Notes under the pieces: model-generated
What the model was told of the DNA's origin: nothing
The model's input: the letters and a program-made list of their open reading frames with translations, nothing else
The model's database searches: none
Assembly: GCF_900115395.1 (NCBI RefSeq)
Contig: NZ_FOWE01000001.1
Span: 62,001-126,000, forward strand
Origin: Geodermatophilus obscurus
GTDB taxonomy: Bacteria > Actinomycetota > Actinomycetes > Mycobacteriales > Geodermatophilaceae
DNA length: 64,000 nucleotides
Direction of reading: 5' to 3'
Made by a program: the position numbers and the translations under genes
Part shown: positions 47,022 to 56,751 of the stretch, in pieces
How the letters are laid out: each line of letters begins with the position of its first letter
Numbering within the stretch: the stretch's first letter is position 1

Positions 47022-48343
47022 GCCTCTTCGCCGGCACCTTCGCCCGCGGCGCCGCGGCCGCGGCCGTCTCCGACGACGCCTGGTTCCGGGCGATGCTCGA
47101 GGTCGAGGCGGCGCTCGCCCGGGCCGCGGCGGCGTCGGGCCTGGTGCCGGCGACGGCGGCCGACGCGGTGGCCGCGGCCTGCGCCGACCCCTCCCGGCTC
47201 GACCTCGCCGGGGTGGTCGGGCGCGCCGCCGACGCCGGCAACCCGGTGCCGCCGCTGGTCCGCGCGCTGCAGGCCGCCGTGGGGGAGCGCGACGCGGTCG
47301 CCGTCCACGTGGGCGCCACCAGCCAGGACGTGCTGGACACCGCGTTGGTGCTGCTCGCCCGCTCGGCGGTCCGCGCGGTCGACGCCGACCTCGCGGCCGC
47401 GGCGGAGGTGTGCGCGCGGTTGGCCCGCACCCACCGCGACGACGTCGTCATGGGCCGCACCCTGATGCAGCAGGCGCTGCCCACGACCTTCGGGCTGAAG
47501 GCCGCGACCTGGCTCGCCGGCCTCGACGGCGCGCGGCTGCGGCTGGCCGAGGTGGTGGCCGGCCTGCCGGTGCAGTACGGCGGCGCGGTCGGCACCCTGG
47601 CGGCGTCGTCGGGCGCCGGGGTGGCGGTGCGGTCGGCGCTGGCGGCCGAGCTGGGACTGGTCACGACCGCCGTCCCCTGGGCCACGGTACGGCTGCCCGT
47701 GGCCGACCTCGCCGGGGCGCTGGGCGCGGCCGCGGGCGTGGTGGCCACGGTCGCCGTCGACGTGGTGCTGCTGGCGCAGTCGGAGGTGGCGGAGGTCGCG
47801 GAGGACGGCGGTGCGCGAGGCGGGTCGTCGGCGATGCCGCACAAGCGCAACCCCGTGGCGGCGATCTCGGCGCGGGCGTGCGCGCGGCGGGCCCCGGGGC
47901 TGGTGGCCACGCTGCTCGGCGCCATGGAGCAGGAGCACGAGCGCGCCGCGGGCGCCTGGCACAGCGAGTGGCCGACCCTCACCGACCTGCTGGTGACGGT
48001 GGGGTCGGCGGCGTCGTGGCTGGCGGAGGGCCTGCGCGGGCTGCGCCCCGACCCCGCCCGCATGGCCGCGACCGTCGCCGCCGCGGGCGAGGGGTCGCTG
48101 GCCGGCGCGCTGGCCGAGGCGCTCGCGCCGTCGCTGGGCCGCGGTGCGGCCCACGACGCGGCGGCCGCGGCGACGCGGGAGGCGCGGGAGTCGGGCCGGC
48201 CGCTGGCCGAGGTGCTCGCCGCCCGGGACGACGTCGACGCCGCCGCGGTGCTCGCCGCGGCGGCGCCGGACGTGGGGGAGGCCGGCGCGCAGGTGGACGC
48301 GGCGCTGGCCGAGCACGAGGAGCTCGTGGAGGGGGCGCCGTGA
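47018..48343 (+). CDS. pcaB: 3-carboxy-cis,cis-muconate cycloisomerase
   Basis: A 441-residue enzyme of the fumarase/aspartase superfamily, catalysing lactonisation of carboxymuconate to 4-carboxymuconolactone. Superfamily signature GSSAMPHKRNPVAA is present, with HVGATSQDVLDTA and TLMQQALPTTFGLKA for the other active-site loops. Length fits bacterial PcaB (about 450). It overlaps pcaG and pcaD by four bases each. The C-terminal third is very Ala-rich. Confidence 0.94.
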   Translation: MSLFAGTFARGAAAAAVSDDAWFRAMLEVEAALARAAAASGLVPATAADAVAAACADPSRLDLAGVVGRAADAGNPVPPLVRALQAAVGERDAVAVHVGATSQDVLDTALVLLARSAVRAVDADLAAAAEVCARLARTHRDDVVMGRTLMQQALPTTFGLKAATWLAGLDGARLRLAEVVAGLPVQYGGAVGTLAASSGAGVAVRSALAAELGLVTTAVPWATVRLPVADLAGALGAAAGVVATVAVDVVLLAQSEVAEVAEDGGARGGSSAMPHKRNPVAAISARACARRAPGLVATLLGAMEQEHERAAGAWHSEWPTLTDLLVTVGSAASWLAEGLRGLRPDPARMAATVAAAGEGSLAGALAEALAPSLGRGAAHDAAAAATREARESGRPLAEVLAARDDVDAAAVLAAAAPDVGEAGAQVDAALAEHEELVEGAP

Positions 48344-49119
48344 GCGCGGTCGAGGTCAGCTACACCGAGGACGGGGCGGCCGACGCGCCGGTCGTCGTCC
48401 TGTCCAACTCGCTGGGTGCCACCCGCGGCATGTGGGACCCGCAGGTGCCGGCGCTGGCCGAGCGCTACCGGGTGGTCACCTACGACACCCGCGGGCACGG
48501 GGAGTCGCCCGCCCCGGCCGGGCCGTACACCGTCGACGACCTGGTGGACGACCTGCTCGCGCTGCTGGACCGGTTGGGCGCGCGGCGCGCGCACGTGGTC
48601 GGCCTGTCGCTGGGCGGGATGACGGCGATGCGGCTGGCCGCGCGGGAGCCCTCCCGCGTCGGCCGGCTGGCGCTGCTGGCGACGTCGGCGGCACCGGACC
48701 CCCAGGGGTTCCTCGACCGGGCGGTGCAGGCCCGCGCCGGCGGCACCGCGCCGCTGGCCCCCGCGATCGTGGGCCGGTGGCTGACCCCTGGGTACGCCGC
48801 GCAGCACCCGCAGCTGGTCGCCCGGCTCGAGGCGATGATCGCCGCGGCCGACGACGAGGGCTACGCCTCGTGCTGCGAGGCGGTCGGCCACTTCGACGCC
48901 CGCGACGACCTCGCGCGGATCACCGCGCCGACCCTCGTGGTGTCCGGCGCCGACGACCCCGCGCTGCCGCCGCCGCACCAGCAGGCGATCGCCGGGGGGA
49001 TCGCGGGGGCGCGGCTGGTGACCATCAGCCCGGGCGCGCACCTGCCCAACCTCGAGCAGCCGCTGGAGGTCACCGGCGAGCTGCTCGCCCACCTCGACGC
49101 CGCCGGGAGCTCCGCGTGA
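48340..49119 (+). CDS. pcaD: 3-oxoadipate enol-lactonase
   Basis: A 259-residue alpha/beta hydrolase that hydrolyses 3-oxoadipate enol-lactone to 3-oxoadipate. Nucleophile elbow GLSLGG, oxyanion region VVLSNSLGATRGMWD and the late Asp/His (SGADDPALPP, PGAHLPNLEQP) are in place. The GTG at 48340 overlaps the pcaB stop. In some actinobacteria pcaD is fused to pcaC (pcaL); here they are separate genes overlapping by 4 bases. Confidence 0.93.
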   Translation: MSAVEVSYTEDGAADAPVVVLSNSLGATRGMWDPQVPALAERYRVVTYDTRGHGESPAPAGPYTVDDLVDDLLALLDRLGARRAHVVGLSLGGMTAMRLAAREPSRVGRLALLATSAAPDPQGFLDRAVQARAGGTAPLAPAIVGRWLTPGYAAQHPQLVARLEAMIAAADDEGYASCCEAVGHFDARDDLARITAPTLVVSGADDPALPPPHQQAIAGGIAGARLVTISPGAHLPNLEQPLEVTGELLAHLDAAGSSA

Positions 49120-49523
49120 GCGGCCCCGACGAGCCCTCGACCGACGACGCCCGCCGTGAGGCGGGGATGCGCACCCGCCGCGAGGTCCTCGGCGACGCCT
49201 GGGTCGACCGCGCGGTGGCGGGCACGACGCCGTTCACCGCGGGCTTCCAGGACTTCATCACCCGGGTGGCGTGGGGCGACGTCTGGCAGCGGCCCGGCCT
49301 GGAGCGCCGGGAGCGCAGCATCGCCACGCTGTCGATCTGCATCGCGCTGCGGCACTGGGACGAGTTCGCGCTGCACGTGCGCGCCGCGGTGCACAACGGG
49401 CTGAGCGAGGCCGAGATCGGCGAGGTCGTCCAGCACGCCGCCGTCTACGCCGGCGTGCCGGCCGCCAACCACGCGTTCAAGGTCGCCGGCCCGATCCTCG
49501 AGGAGCTCCGCGGGCAGGAGTGA
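49116..49523 (+). CDS. pcaC: 4-carboxymuconolactone decarboxylase
   Basis: A 135-residue AhpD-like, all-helical enzyme that decarboxylates 4-carboxymuconolactone to the enol-lactone used by PcaD. Characteristic segments are MRTRREVLGDAWVDRA, SIATLSICIALRHWDEFALH and GLSEAEIGEVVQHAAVYAGVPAAN. It has no CxxC, consistent with a decarboxylase rather than a peroxidase-like AhpD. Last gene of the operon; a short inverted repeat (GAGCC-GGC-GGCTC, 49522-49534) spans its stop and that of the facing pgi gene. Confidence 0.94.
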   Translation: MSGPDEPSTDDARREAGMRTRREVLGDAWVDRAVAGTTPFTAGFQDFITRVAWGDVWQRPGLERRERSIATLSICIALRHWDEFALHVRAAVHNGLSEAEIGEVVQHAAVYAGVPAANHAFKVAGPILEELRGQE

Positions 49524-49532
49524 GCCGGCGGC

Positions 49533-51179
49533 TCACGCCGGGCGGCCGCGACCCTCCCGCAGCAGCCGGACCAGCGCGTTCGTGGAGGAGTCGGCGTCGT
49601 ACTCGGGCGCGGTCCCGCTCTGCAGCTTGGGCGCGAGCTGGTTGGCCATGACCTTGCCCAGCTCCACCCCCCACTGGTCGAAGGAGTTGATCCCCCACAC
49701 CACGCCCTGGGTGAACACCCGGTGCTCGTAGGCGGCCACCAGCTGCCCGAGCACCGACGGCGTCAGCTCCGGCGCGACGATCGCGTTGGACGGCCGGTTG
49801 CCCGGCATCACCCGGTGCGGGACGACGTCGGGCGCCGTCCCCTCCGCGGCGACCTCCTCGGCCGTGCGGCCGAAGGCGAGCGCCCGCGGCTGGGCGAGGA
49901 AGTTGGCCAGGAACAGGTCGTGCATGTCGCCGAGGTCGCGGTCCCGGGCCAGGTCGCCCGGCTGGGCGAAGCCGAGGAAGTCCGCCGGCACGAGCACCGT
50001 GCCCTGGTGCAGGAGCTGGTAGAAGGCGTGCTGGCCGTTGGTGCCGGGCTCGCCCCACACGATCTCGCCGGTGGCGACGTCGACGGAGGAGCCGTCGAGG
50101 GCCACCGACTTGCCGTTGGACTCCATGCACAGCTGCTGCAGGTAGGCGGGGAAGCGGGCCAGGTACTGGGAGTAGGGGAGCACCGCCTGGCTCTGCGCGC
50201 CGAAGAAGTCGACGTACCACAGCGAGACCAGCCCGAGCAGCGCCGGCAGGTTCTCCTCCCACGGCGCGGTGCGGAAGTGCTCGTCCATGGTGTGGAAGCC
50301 GTCGAGCATCTCGCGGTAGCGCTCGGGCCCGATGGCGACCATGAGCGAGAGCCCCACCGCCGAGGTGAAGGAGTAGCGGCCACCGACCCAGTCCCAGAAG
50401 CCGAACATGTTGTCGGTGTCGATGCCGAAGTCGGCGACCTTCTCGGCGTTGGTGGAGACGGCGACGAAGTGCTTCGCCACGGCGCCCTCGTCGCCGCCCA
50501 GCCCCTCGACCAGCCAGCGCCGGGCCTCGCGGGCGTTGGTCAGCGTCTCCTGGGTGGTGAACGTCTTGGACGCGACGACGAACAGCGTCGTCGCCGGGTC
50601 GAGGTCGCGGGTGGCCTCGGCGAGGTCGGTCGGGTCGATGTTGGAGACGAACCGGAAGGTGAGCGACCGGTCGGAGTAGTCGCGCAGCGCCTGGTACGCC
50701 ATCGCCGGGCCGAGGTCGGACCCGCCGATGCCGATGTTGACCACCGTGCGGATCCGCTCGCCGGTGTGCCCGGTCCACGCACCGCCGCGCACCCGGTCGG
50801 CGAAGTCGGCCATCCGGCCGAGCACCTCGTGCACCTCGGCGTTGACGTCGTGCCCGTCGACCTGCAGGCCGCTGGTGCGGGGATCGCGCAGCGCCACGTG
50901 CAGCACCGCGCGGTCCTCGGTGGCGTTGACGTGCTCGCCGCGGTACATCGCCTCGGTGCGCTCGCGCAGGCCCACGCGGTCGGCCAGGGCGGCGAGCAGC
51001 CGCACCGTCTCGTGCGTCAGCCGGTTCTTCGAGTAGTCGAGGTAGAGGTCGCCGGCGCGCACGGTGAGGTCCGTGCCACGGCCAGGGTCCTCGGCGAAGA
51101 GGTCCCGCAGGTGCCGGTCGCCCAGCTCCCGGTGGTGGGCGGCCAGTGCCTGCCACTCCGCGCTGTCCCTGACGCTCAT
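49533..51179 (-). CDS. pgi: Glucose-6-phosphate isomerase
   Basis: Interconverts glucose-6-phosphate and fructose-6-phosphate in glycolysis. 548 residues, normal for the eukaryote/E. coli-like PGI. Signatures are [44 protein letters not shown] (PGI signature 1), [18 protein letters not shown] and [20 protein letters not shown] (signature 2). The ATG at 51179 is used; the longer reading to 51221 is Arg/Gly-rich without support. It faces pcaC tail to tail with 9 bases between stops. Confidence 0.96.
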   Translation of the reverse strand: MSVRDSAEWQALAAHHRELGDRHLRDLFAEDPGRGTDLTVRAGDLYLDYSKNRLTHETVRLLAALADRVGLRERTEAMYRGEHVNATEDRAVLHVALRDPRTSGLQVDGHDVNAEVHEVLGRMADFADRVRGGAWTGHTGERIRTVVNIGIGGSDLGPAMAYQALRDYSDRSLTFRFVSNIDPTDLAEATRDLDPATTLFVVASKTFTTQETLTNAREARRWLVEGLGGDEGAVAKHFVAVSTNAEKVADFGIDTDNMFGFWDWVGGRYSFTSAVGLSLMVAIGPERYREMLDGFHTMDEHFRTAPWEENLPALLGLVSLWYVDFFGAQSQAVLPYSQYLARFPAYLQQLCMESNGKSVALDGSSVDVATGEIVWGEPGTNGQHAFYQLLHQGTVLVPADFLGFAQPGDLARDRDLGDMHDLFLANFLAQPRALAFGRTAEEVAAEGTAPDVVPHRVMPGNRPSNAIVAPELTPSVLGQLVAAYEHRVFTQGVVWGINSFDQWGVELGKVMANQLAPKLQSGTAPEYDADSSTNALVRLLREGRGRPA

Positions 51180-51285
51180 GCACCCTCCAGCTCCCCGGCC
51201 GACGGATCGGCACCGACCCACCTAGCCTGCCGGGAAGCGGGCTCCGCGGCGAACCCGGTGGGACGGACGGACGAGAGGGAGTGGC

Positions 51286-52746
51286 ATGGCACTGCTGGAC
51301 GACGGCGCGTGGCAGGGGAGGGTCTGGACCGGGGCCTGGACCGACGGGTCCGGCGGCACCTACGACGCGGTGGAGCCGGCCACCGGCGACGTCATCGCCC
51401 CCGTCGGGAGGGCGACCCCGGAGGACGTGCACGCCGCGGCCGAGCGGGCTGCGGTGGCCCAGCGCGCGTGGGCGGCGGCGCCGTTCGAGGAGCGAGCCCG
51501 GGTGCTGCGCCGGGCCGGGCAGGTGCTCGAGGACCACGCCGACGAGATCAGGGGATGGCTGGCCCGCGAGTCGGGCGCGATCCAGCCGTTCGGCGACTTC
51601 CAGGTGCACACCAGCGCCCAGGAGTGCTACGAGGCCTCCGCGCTGCCCAGCCACCCCTACGGCGAGCTGCTGCGCACCGGCGCCCCGCGGCTGTCCTTCG
51701 CCCGCCGCGTGCCGGCCGGGGTCGTCGGCGTCATCGCGCCGTTCAACGTGCCGACCATCCTCGCCATCCGAGCGGTCGCCCCGGCCCTGGCGCTGGGCAA
51801 CGCCGTCGTGCTCAAGCCCGACCCGCGCACCGCGATCTCCGGCGGGGCGGTCTTCGCCCGCGTCTTCGAGGAGGCCGGGCTGCCGGCCGGGGTGCTGCAG
51901 GTGCTGCCCGGCGGCGCCGACGTCGGCGAGGCGCTGGTCACCGCACCGCAGGTGCGGGTGATCGCGTTCACCGGCTCCACGCGGGCCGGGCGGGCGGTCG
52001 GGGCGCTGGCCGGGCAGCACCTCAAGCGCGCGCACCTGGAACTGGGCGGGAACTCCGCGCTGATCGTGCTGCCCGACGTCGACGTCACCGCCGCGGCCAG
52101 CGTGGGGGCCTGGGGCACCTTCGCCCACCAGGGTCAGATCTGCATGGCGACGTCGCGGCACCTGGTGCACGAGTCGATCGCCGAGGAGTACACCGCCGTG
52201 CTCACCGAGAAGGTCGCGCACCTGCCGGTCGGGGACCCGTTCCGCGAGCAGGTGGCGATGGGCCCGCTCATCGACGCCGGGCAGCGCGACCGGGTGCACG
52301 GGCTGGTCACCGCCAGCGTCGACGCGGGGGCCACGGTGCGCACCGGCGGCACCTACGAGGGGCTGTTCTACCGGCCGACCGTCCTGGGCGGGGTGACCAT
52401 CGACCACCCGGCCTACACCGAGGAGATCTTCGGTCCCGTCGCGCCGGTGACGCCGTTCGCGAGCCTGGACGAGGTCGTCGGGCTGGCGAGCGGCACCGAC
52501 TACGGGCTGAGCCTGGGCGTCCTCACCCGCGACGTGTACGCCGGTCTCGAACTCGCCGAGCGCATCCCGTCGGGGCTGGTCCACGTCAACGACCAGACCG
52601 TCAACGACGAGGCGGTCGCCCCCTTCGGCGGGGTCGGCGCGTCCGGCACCGGGTCCCGGCACGGCGGGCCGCAGGCCAACATCGAGGCGTTCACCGAGAC
52701 GCAGTGGGTCACCGTGCGCGGCGACCTGCCCGCCTACCCCTTCTGA
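51286..52746 (+). CDS. Aldehyde dehydrogenase, benzaldehyde/vanillin type
   Basis: A 486-residue NAD(P)-dependent aldehyde dehydrogenase. Active-site Cys286 lies in HQGQICMATSR and the general-base Glu in LELGGNSA; NVPTILAIRAVAPALALGN is typical of the benzaldehyde and vanillin dehydrogenase branch. Oxidation of an aromatic aldehyde to its acid would feed the nearby 4-hydroxybenzoate/protocatechuate genes, which supports but does not prove the substrate. GAGAGGGAG precedes the ATG. The gene's last 13 bases overlap the convergent MarR-type gene. Confidence 0.87.
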   Translation: MALLDDGAWQGRVWTGAWTDGSGGTYDAVEPATGDVIAPVGRATPEDVHAAAERAAVAQRAWAAAPFEERARVLRRAGQVLEDHADEIRGWLARESGAIQPFGDFQVHTSAQECYEASALPSHPYGELLRTGAPRLSFARRVPAGVVGVIAPFNVPTILAIRAVAPALALGNAVVLKPDPRTAISGGAVFARVFEEAGLPAGVLQVLPGGADVGEALVTAPQVRVIAFTGSTRAGRAVGALAGQHLKRAHLELGGNSALIVLPDVDVTAAASVGAWGTFAHQGQICMATSRHLVHESIAEEYTAVLTEKVAHLPVGDPFREQVAMGPLIDAGQRDRVHGLVTASVDAGATVRTGGTYEGLFYRPTVLGGVTIDHPAYTEEIFGPVAPVTPFASLDEVVGLASGTDYGLSLGVLTRDVYAGLELAERIPSGLVHVNDQTVNDEAVAPFGGVGASGTGSRHGGPQANIEAFTETQWVTVRGDLPAYPF

Positions 52747-53273
52747 CCCGCCGGCCGGCGGGCCGTCGCCCGGGAGGACTCAGCCGCCCGGGCGGCGGCC
52801 CGCCGGTCCCGCTCCGCGGGCCAGCGCGCCAGGGCGGCCGTCAGCTCCTCGCGGAGGAAGGCCAGGAAGTCCCGGGTCTCGGCGAGGCGGCGCCCGCCGG
52901 GCCGGTGTGCTCCGAGGACCTCGACGCCGCTCGCCGCGGCCTCCTCGAAGCGCTCCAAGGTCGCCAGTTCCGTGCCCATGAACCGTGACCACAGGTCCCG
53001 GTCGTCGAGGACGTAGAGGTCGCTACGGGTCCCGGGCTCGCGCTCGCGGCTGAGCAGGCGCAGCGAGACGAGGAGCCGCACGGCCCCGGAGATGGCGGCG
53101 GGGCTGACGTCGAGCCCCCGCGCGAGATCGCCCGCCGTGTAGCGGTCGGCGTCATCGGCCAGCGCGTAGGCCAGGACGCGCGCGGGCATCGGCGGCATGC
53201 CCGACTCCCGGAGCACGAGCGCGAACCGCTCCACGAACCGCAGCAGGACCATCCGGTCGTCGTCCTCGGTCAC
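52734..53273 (-). CDS. MarR/GbsR-family transcriptional regulator
   Basis: A 179-residue winged-helix regulator of the GbsR subgroup. The DNA-binding part is [20 protein letters not shown] with [37 protein letters not shown] is the wing; a C-terminal helical region with Arg/Ala-rich tail follows. Its GTG start (53273) is divergent from an ABC transporter operon, 86 bases away, with a palindrome between. Such regulator/transporter pairs usually control the exporter in response to its substrate. Its 3' end overlaps the aldehyde dehydrogenase gene. Confidence 0.85.
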   Translation of the reverse strand: MTEDDDRMVLLRFVERFALVLRESGMPPMPARVLAYALADDADRYTAGDLARGLDVSPAAISGAVRLLVSLRLLSREREPGTRSDLYVLDDRDLWSRFMGTELATLERFEEAAASGVEVLGAHRPGGRRLAETRDFLAFLREELTAALARWPAERDRRAAARAAESSRATARRPAGQKG

Positions 53274-53322
53274 GGCCACCTCCCCGGCGCACGATAGACG
53301 ACGCGACACGCACTCCACATAC

Positions 53323-53338
53323 TTCACAAATGTGTGAA
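53323..53338. promoter_or_regulatory. Probable operator between the regulator and the ABC transporter
   Basis: TTCACA-AATG-TGTGAA is a perfect 6-bp inverted repeat in the divergent promoter region, which is the most AT-rich stretch around. It is 21 bases before the ABC ATPase ATG and 49 bases from the regulator start, so one bound protein could repress both directions. The adjacent MarR/GbsR-type protein is the natural candidate. Confidence 0.65.
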
Positions 53339-53359
53339 AGATGTGTACGTTCCTCGGCC

Positions 53360-54280
53360 ATGACACCGGTCATCGAAGCCTCCGGGCTCGTCAAGACCTT
53401 CGGCACAGCGCGCGCCCTCGACGGGCTCGACCTCGATGTCGCGCCCGGCGAGGTGCACGGCTTCCTGGGTCCCAACGGGGCCGGCAAGTCCACCACCATC
53501 CGCGTCCTGCTGGGCCTGCTGCGGGCCGATGGCGGCTCGGTGCGGCTGCTCGGCGGGGACCCGTGGCGCGACGCCGTGGCGCTGCACCGCCGCCTGGCCT
53601 ACGTCCCCGGCGACGTCACGCTGTGGCCGGGCGTCACCGGCGGCGAGGCCATCGACCTGCTGGGCCGGCTGCAGGGCGGAGTCGACCCCGCCCGCCGGGC
53701 CGAGCTGCTCGAGCGGTTCGACCTGGACCCGCGCAAGCGGGCCCGCACCTACTCGAAGGGCAACCGGCAGAAGGTGGCGCTGGTGGCGGCGCTGGCCTCG
53801 GACGCCGAGCTGTTCGTCCTCGACGAGCCCACCTCCGGCCTCGACCCGCTCATGGAGGCCGTCTTCCAGGAGGAGGTGCGCGCGCTCCGCGCCCAGGGCC
53901 GCACGGTGCTGTTGTCCAGCCACGTCCTCGCGGAGGCCGAGAACCTCTGCGACCGGCTGACCATCGTCCGGCGCGGCCGCACGGTGCAGAGCGGCACCCT
54001 GGCCGGGATGCGGCACCTCACCCGCACCTCGGTCACCGTCGAGACCGACCGGCCGGTGCACGGGCTGGCACAGCTGCCGGGCGTCCACGACCTGCGCACC
54101 GACGGCGGCCGGTCTCACATGGACGTCGACACCGACGCCCTCGACGACGTCGTCCGGTTGCTGGCCGGGTGCGGTGTCCGGTCCCTCGTCAGCGCGCCGC
54201 CGACGCTGGAGGAGCTCTTCCTCCGGCACTACGGCGACGAGCTCGCGGCCGACGGCATCCCGGCCCTGGCGGTGCGGTGA
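53360..54280 (+). CDS. ABC transporter ATP-binding protein, drug-exporter type
   Basis: A 306-residue ATPase: Walker [11 protein letters not shown] near residue 36, a variant signature [15 protein letters not shown], Walker [14 protein letters not shown], switch His in [13 protein letters not shown], and a C-terminal domain of about 80 residues typical of DrrA/CcmA-like exporters. It pairs with the permease overlapping its stop by one base. Such transporters export drugs, antibiotics or lipids. Regulated by the divergent MarR/GbsR protein, judging by position. Confidence 0.9.
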   Translation: MTPVIEASGLVKTFGTARALDGLDLDVAPGEVHGFLGPNGAGKSTTIRVLLGLLRADGGSVRLLGGDPWRDAVALHRRLAYVPGDVTLWPGVTGGEAIDLLGRLQGGVDPARRAELLERFDLDPRKRARTYSKGNRQKVALVAALASDAELFVLDEPTSGLDPLMEAVFQEEVRALRAQGRTVLLSSHVLAEAENLCDRLTIVRRGRTVQSGTLAGMRHLTRTSVTVETDRPVHGLAQLPGVHDLRTDGGRSHMDVDTDALDDVVRLLAGCGVRSLVSAPPTLEELFLRHYGDELAADGIPALAVR

Positions 54281-55878
54281 TGCGCGCGCCCCGGACGACC
54301 CTCAGCGGCACCGGCCCCCTGGTGCGGTTCGCCCTGCGTCGGGACCGCGTGCGGCTGCCGGTGTGGATCGGGGTCGGCGCGGGTCTGGTGGCCACCCAGT
54401 CGGTGTCCAGCCAGGCGCTGTACGACTCCCCGCAGGACCTGGCCGCCTACGCCGCCTCGGTGGGCGCGAACGCCGCCACGATCGCCCTGTCCGGCCCGCC
54501 GGTCGGCCTCGTCACCGTCGCGGGCGCGGTCGCCTTCGAGATCTCCTCGTTCGTCGTCGTCCTCACCGCCCTCATGGCCGCCGCCACCACCGGCCGGCAC
54601 ACCCGCGCCGACGAGGAGGCCGGCCGCGCCGAGCTGGTGCGCGCCGCCCGCGTGGGCCGCCACGCACCGCTCGCGGCCGCGGTCCTCGTCGCGGCGGCGG
54701 CGTGCCTGGCCATGGCGCTGGCCATCGGGACGGCGGCCACCGCGACCGGCCTGCCCGCCGACGGTTCGTTCCTCCTCGGTGCGTCGGTGGGCGCTGCGGG
54801 TCTGGTCTTCACGGGCGTCACCGCCGTCGCCGTCCAGGTGGCCGCGAGTGCCCGCGCCGCCCAGGGAGCGGTCGCCGCCGTCCTCGGCGCCGCCTTCGTG
54901 CTGCGGGCGCTGGGCGACGTCCAGGGTTCCTGGCCGGTGTGGACCTCCCCGATCGGCTGGGCGCAGGCCACCCACCCCTACTCGGGCAACCGGGTGCTCC
55001 CGCTCGCGCTCTGCCTGGTGGCCACCGGGGTCCTGCTCGCCGTCGCGGTCGCCCTGCTCGACCGGCGCGACCTGGGGTCGGGGCTGCTGGCGGCACGCCC
55101 CGGGCCGGCCTCGGCGCCGTGGTCGCTGCGCTCGCCCCTCGGGCTCGCCGTCCGGCTGCACCGCGGCGCCTTCGCCGGGTGGACGGCGGGCCTGGCGCTC
55201 CTGGGCGTGGCCCTCGGCGGCCTGGCGGGGTCGGTGGAGACGCTCTTCGGCGACAACCCCGAGGCGCGGGCGTTTCTCCCCGACGCCGCCAGCGTGGTCG
55301 ACGCCTACCTGGCCACCGCACTGTCGATGGCCGCGCTGCTGTCCGGTGCGTACGCGGCGTCCGCGGTGCTGCGCGCCCGCGCCGAGGAGGCCGCCGGGCG
55401 GGCCGAGCCGGTGCTGGCGACGGCGACCGGCCGGGTCGCGTGGCTCGGCGGTCACGCCGCCGTGGCGCTGGTCGGGGCGACCCTGCTGCTCCTGGTCGCC
55501 GGGGCGGCCGTCGGGGCGGTCCGTGCCCTGGCCACGGGGGAGCCCGCCGAGCTCGGCCGGCTCCTGGGCGCCACCGGGGCGTACCTGCCGGCGGTGTGGG
55601 TGCTCGCGGGCCTGGCCGTCGCGCTGTCGGGGCTGCTGCCCCGGCCGGCCGCGGCGCTGGCCTGGGCCGCCGTCGCCTACGTCACGGTGACCACCTTCTT
55701 CGCCGCCTCCCTCGACTGGCCGGGCTGGGTCGACGCCGCCTCGCCGCTGGCCTGGACCCCGCTCGTACCGGTCGACGACGCGGCCGCCGCGCCGCTGGCC
55801 GTCCTCACCGCCGTCGCCGCGGCGCTGCTCGGCGCGGGCCTGGCCGGCTTCCGGCACCGGGACCTGGTGGCCGGCTGA
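54280..55878 (+). CDS. ABC transporter permease, polyketide-antibiotic-exporter type
   Basis: A 532-residue membrane protein with about 12 hydrophobic helices in two similar halves (each starting with an Arg-rich FALRRDRVRLP- or LAVRLHRGAFAGW-type segment), as in the large fused permeases annotated as exporters of polyketide antibiotics. It starts by TGATG overlap with the ATPase gene. No biosynthetic cluster is nearby, so self-resistance or detoxification is more likely than export of an own product. Confidence 0.87.
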   Translation: MRAPRTTLSGTGPLVRFALRRDRVRLPVWIGVGAGLVATQSVSSQALYDSPQDLAAYAASVGANAATIALSGPPVGLVTVAGAVAFEISSFVVVLTALMAAATTGRHTRADEEAGRAELVRAARVGRHAPLAAAVLVAAAACLAMALAIGTAATATGLPADGSFLLGASVGAAGLVFTGVTAVAVQVAASARAAQGAVAAVLGAAFVLRALGDVQGSWPVWTSPIGWAQATHPYSGNRVLPLALCLVATGVLLAVAVALLDRRDLGSGLLAARPGPASAPWSLRSPLGLAVRLHRGAFAGWTAGLALLGVALGGLAGSVETLFGDNPEARAFLPDAASVVDAYLATALSMAALLSGAYAASAVLRARAEEAAGRAEPVLATATGRVAWLGGHAAVALVGATLLLLVAGAAVGAVRALATGEPAELGRLLGATGAYLPAVWVLAGLAVALSGLLPRPAAALAWAAVAYVTVTTFFAASLDWPGWVDAASPLAWTPLVPVDDAAAAPLAVLTAVAAALLGAGLAGFRHRDLVAG

Positions 55879-55881
55879 TGG

Positions 55882-55903
55882 GTGCAGTTCCGCGGAAGTG
55901 CAC
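55882..55903. terminator. Short palindrome between convergent genes
   Basis: GTGCA-G-TTCCGCGGAA-G-TGCAC is a near-perfect 22-base inverted repeat with one mismatch per arm, in the 29-base gap between the ABC permease stop (55878) and the pxpC stop (55908). Position suggests a bidirectional terminator, though it lacks a loop and T tract; the TTCCGCGGAA core could instead be a protein site. Confidence 0.45.
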
Positions 55904-55907
55904 GGGG

Positions 55908-56741
55908 TCAGCGGCGCAGGCGCAGGGTCTGGCCGGGGCGGAGCTGGCCGCAGCGGTCGACGTCGGGGTCGGCGACGTACCCGGCCACCGGGTAGCCGCC
56001 GGTCACCGGGGCGTCGGCGAGGAAGAGCACCGGCGTCCCCGACGGCGGCACCTGCAGCGCGCCGCGGACCAGCCCCTCGCTGGGCAGCTCGCCGGTCTCG
56101 CGGCGCTCCAGCGGCGGGCCGGCCAGCCGCAGGCCGACGCGGTTGCTCTCGGTCGTGACCGTCCACGCGGCGGTGGCCAGGACGTCGAGCGCGTCGCCGG
56201 TCAGCCAGTCCGACCGCGGGCCCGGCAGTAGCCGCACGGTGAGCTCGCCGCCGGGCGGGTCGGGGACCGGCGCGACGTCGACGCCGGGCATGGGGCCGCT
56301 GGGGGTGCCCACCGGCAGCACGTCACCGGCCCGCAGCGCCGGCGGGCCCAGGCCGGCGAGCAGGTCGGTGGACCGCGAGCCGAGCACCGGCTCGACGGCG
56401 ATCCCGCCCCGCACGGCCAGGTAGGTCCGCAGCCCCGCCGCCGGCGTGCCCAGCCGCAGCGTCGCGCCCGCGCGCAGCGCCACCGGGGCGTCGTGCGCGG
56501 GGCCCCCCGCCGGCCGCGCACCGGTGGTGACCACCACCAGGTCGGCCTCCGCGCGCACCGCCAGCCCGCCGAGGGTCGCCTCGAGCACGGCCGCTCCGGG
56601 GTCGTTGCCCACCAGCCGGTTGGCCAGCGCGGCCGCCGCCCGGTCGCAGGCACCCGAGCGGCCCACCCCGATGCCGGCCAGCCCCGGGCGGCCGAGGTCC
56701 TGGACGGTGGTGAGCGGGCCCGGGGCCACGACCGTCAGCAC
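55908..56741 (-). CDS. pxpC: 5-oxoprolinase subunit PxpC (KipA-like)
   Basis: A 277-residue protein of the biotin-dependent-carboxyltransferase-like (KipA/AHS2) family, subunit C of the ATP-dependent prokaryotic 5-oxoprolinase. Typical features: TVVAPGPLTTVQDLGRPGLA at the N-terminus, GVGRSGACDRAAAALANRLVGN, TTESNRVGLRLAG and FLADAPVTGGYPVAGYV. With PxpA and PxpB it hydrolyses 5-oxoproline (pyroglutamate) to glutamate. GTG start at 56741, 10 bases after the pxpB stop. Confidence 0.92.
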   Translation of the reverse strand: MLTVVAPGPLTTVQDLGRPGLAGIGVGRSGACDRAAAALANRLVGNDPGAAVLEATLGGLAVRAEADLVVVTTGARPAGGPAHDAPVALRAGATLRLGTPAAGLRTYLAVRGGIAVEPVLGSRSTDLLAGLGPPALRAGDVLPVGTPSGPMPGVDVAPVPDPPGGELTVRLLPGPRSDWLTGDALDVLATAAWTVTTESNRVGLRLAGPPLERRETGELPSEGLVRGALQVPPSGTPVLFLADAPVTGGYPVAGYVADPDVDRCGQLRPGQTLRLRR

Positions 56742-56751
56742 GGCACACCCC

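Noticed and set aside
49477..52662. 1061-codon minus-strand frame over pgi and the aldehyde dehydrogenase gene
   Set aside because: Pgi is in a different minus-strand frame with complete signatures; the rest is antisense to the dehydrogenase.
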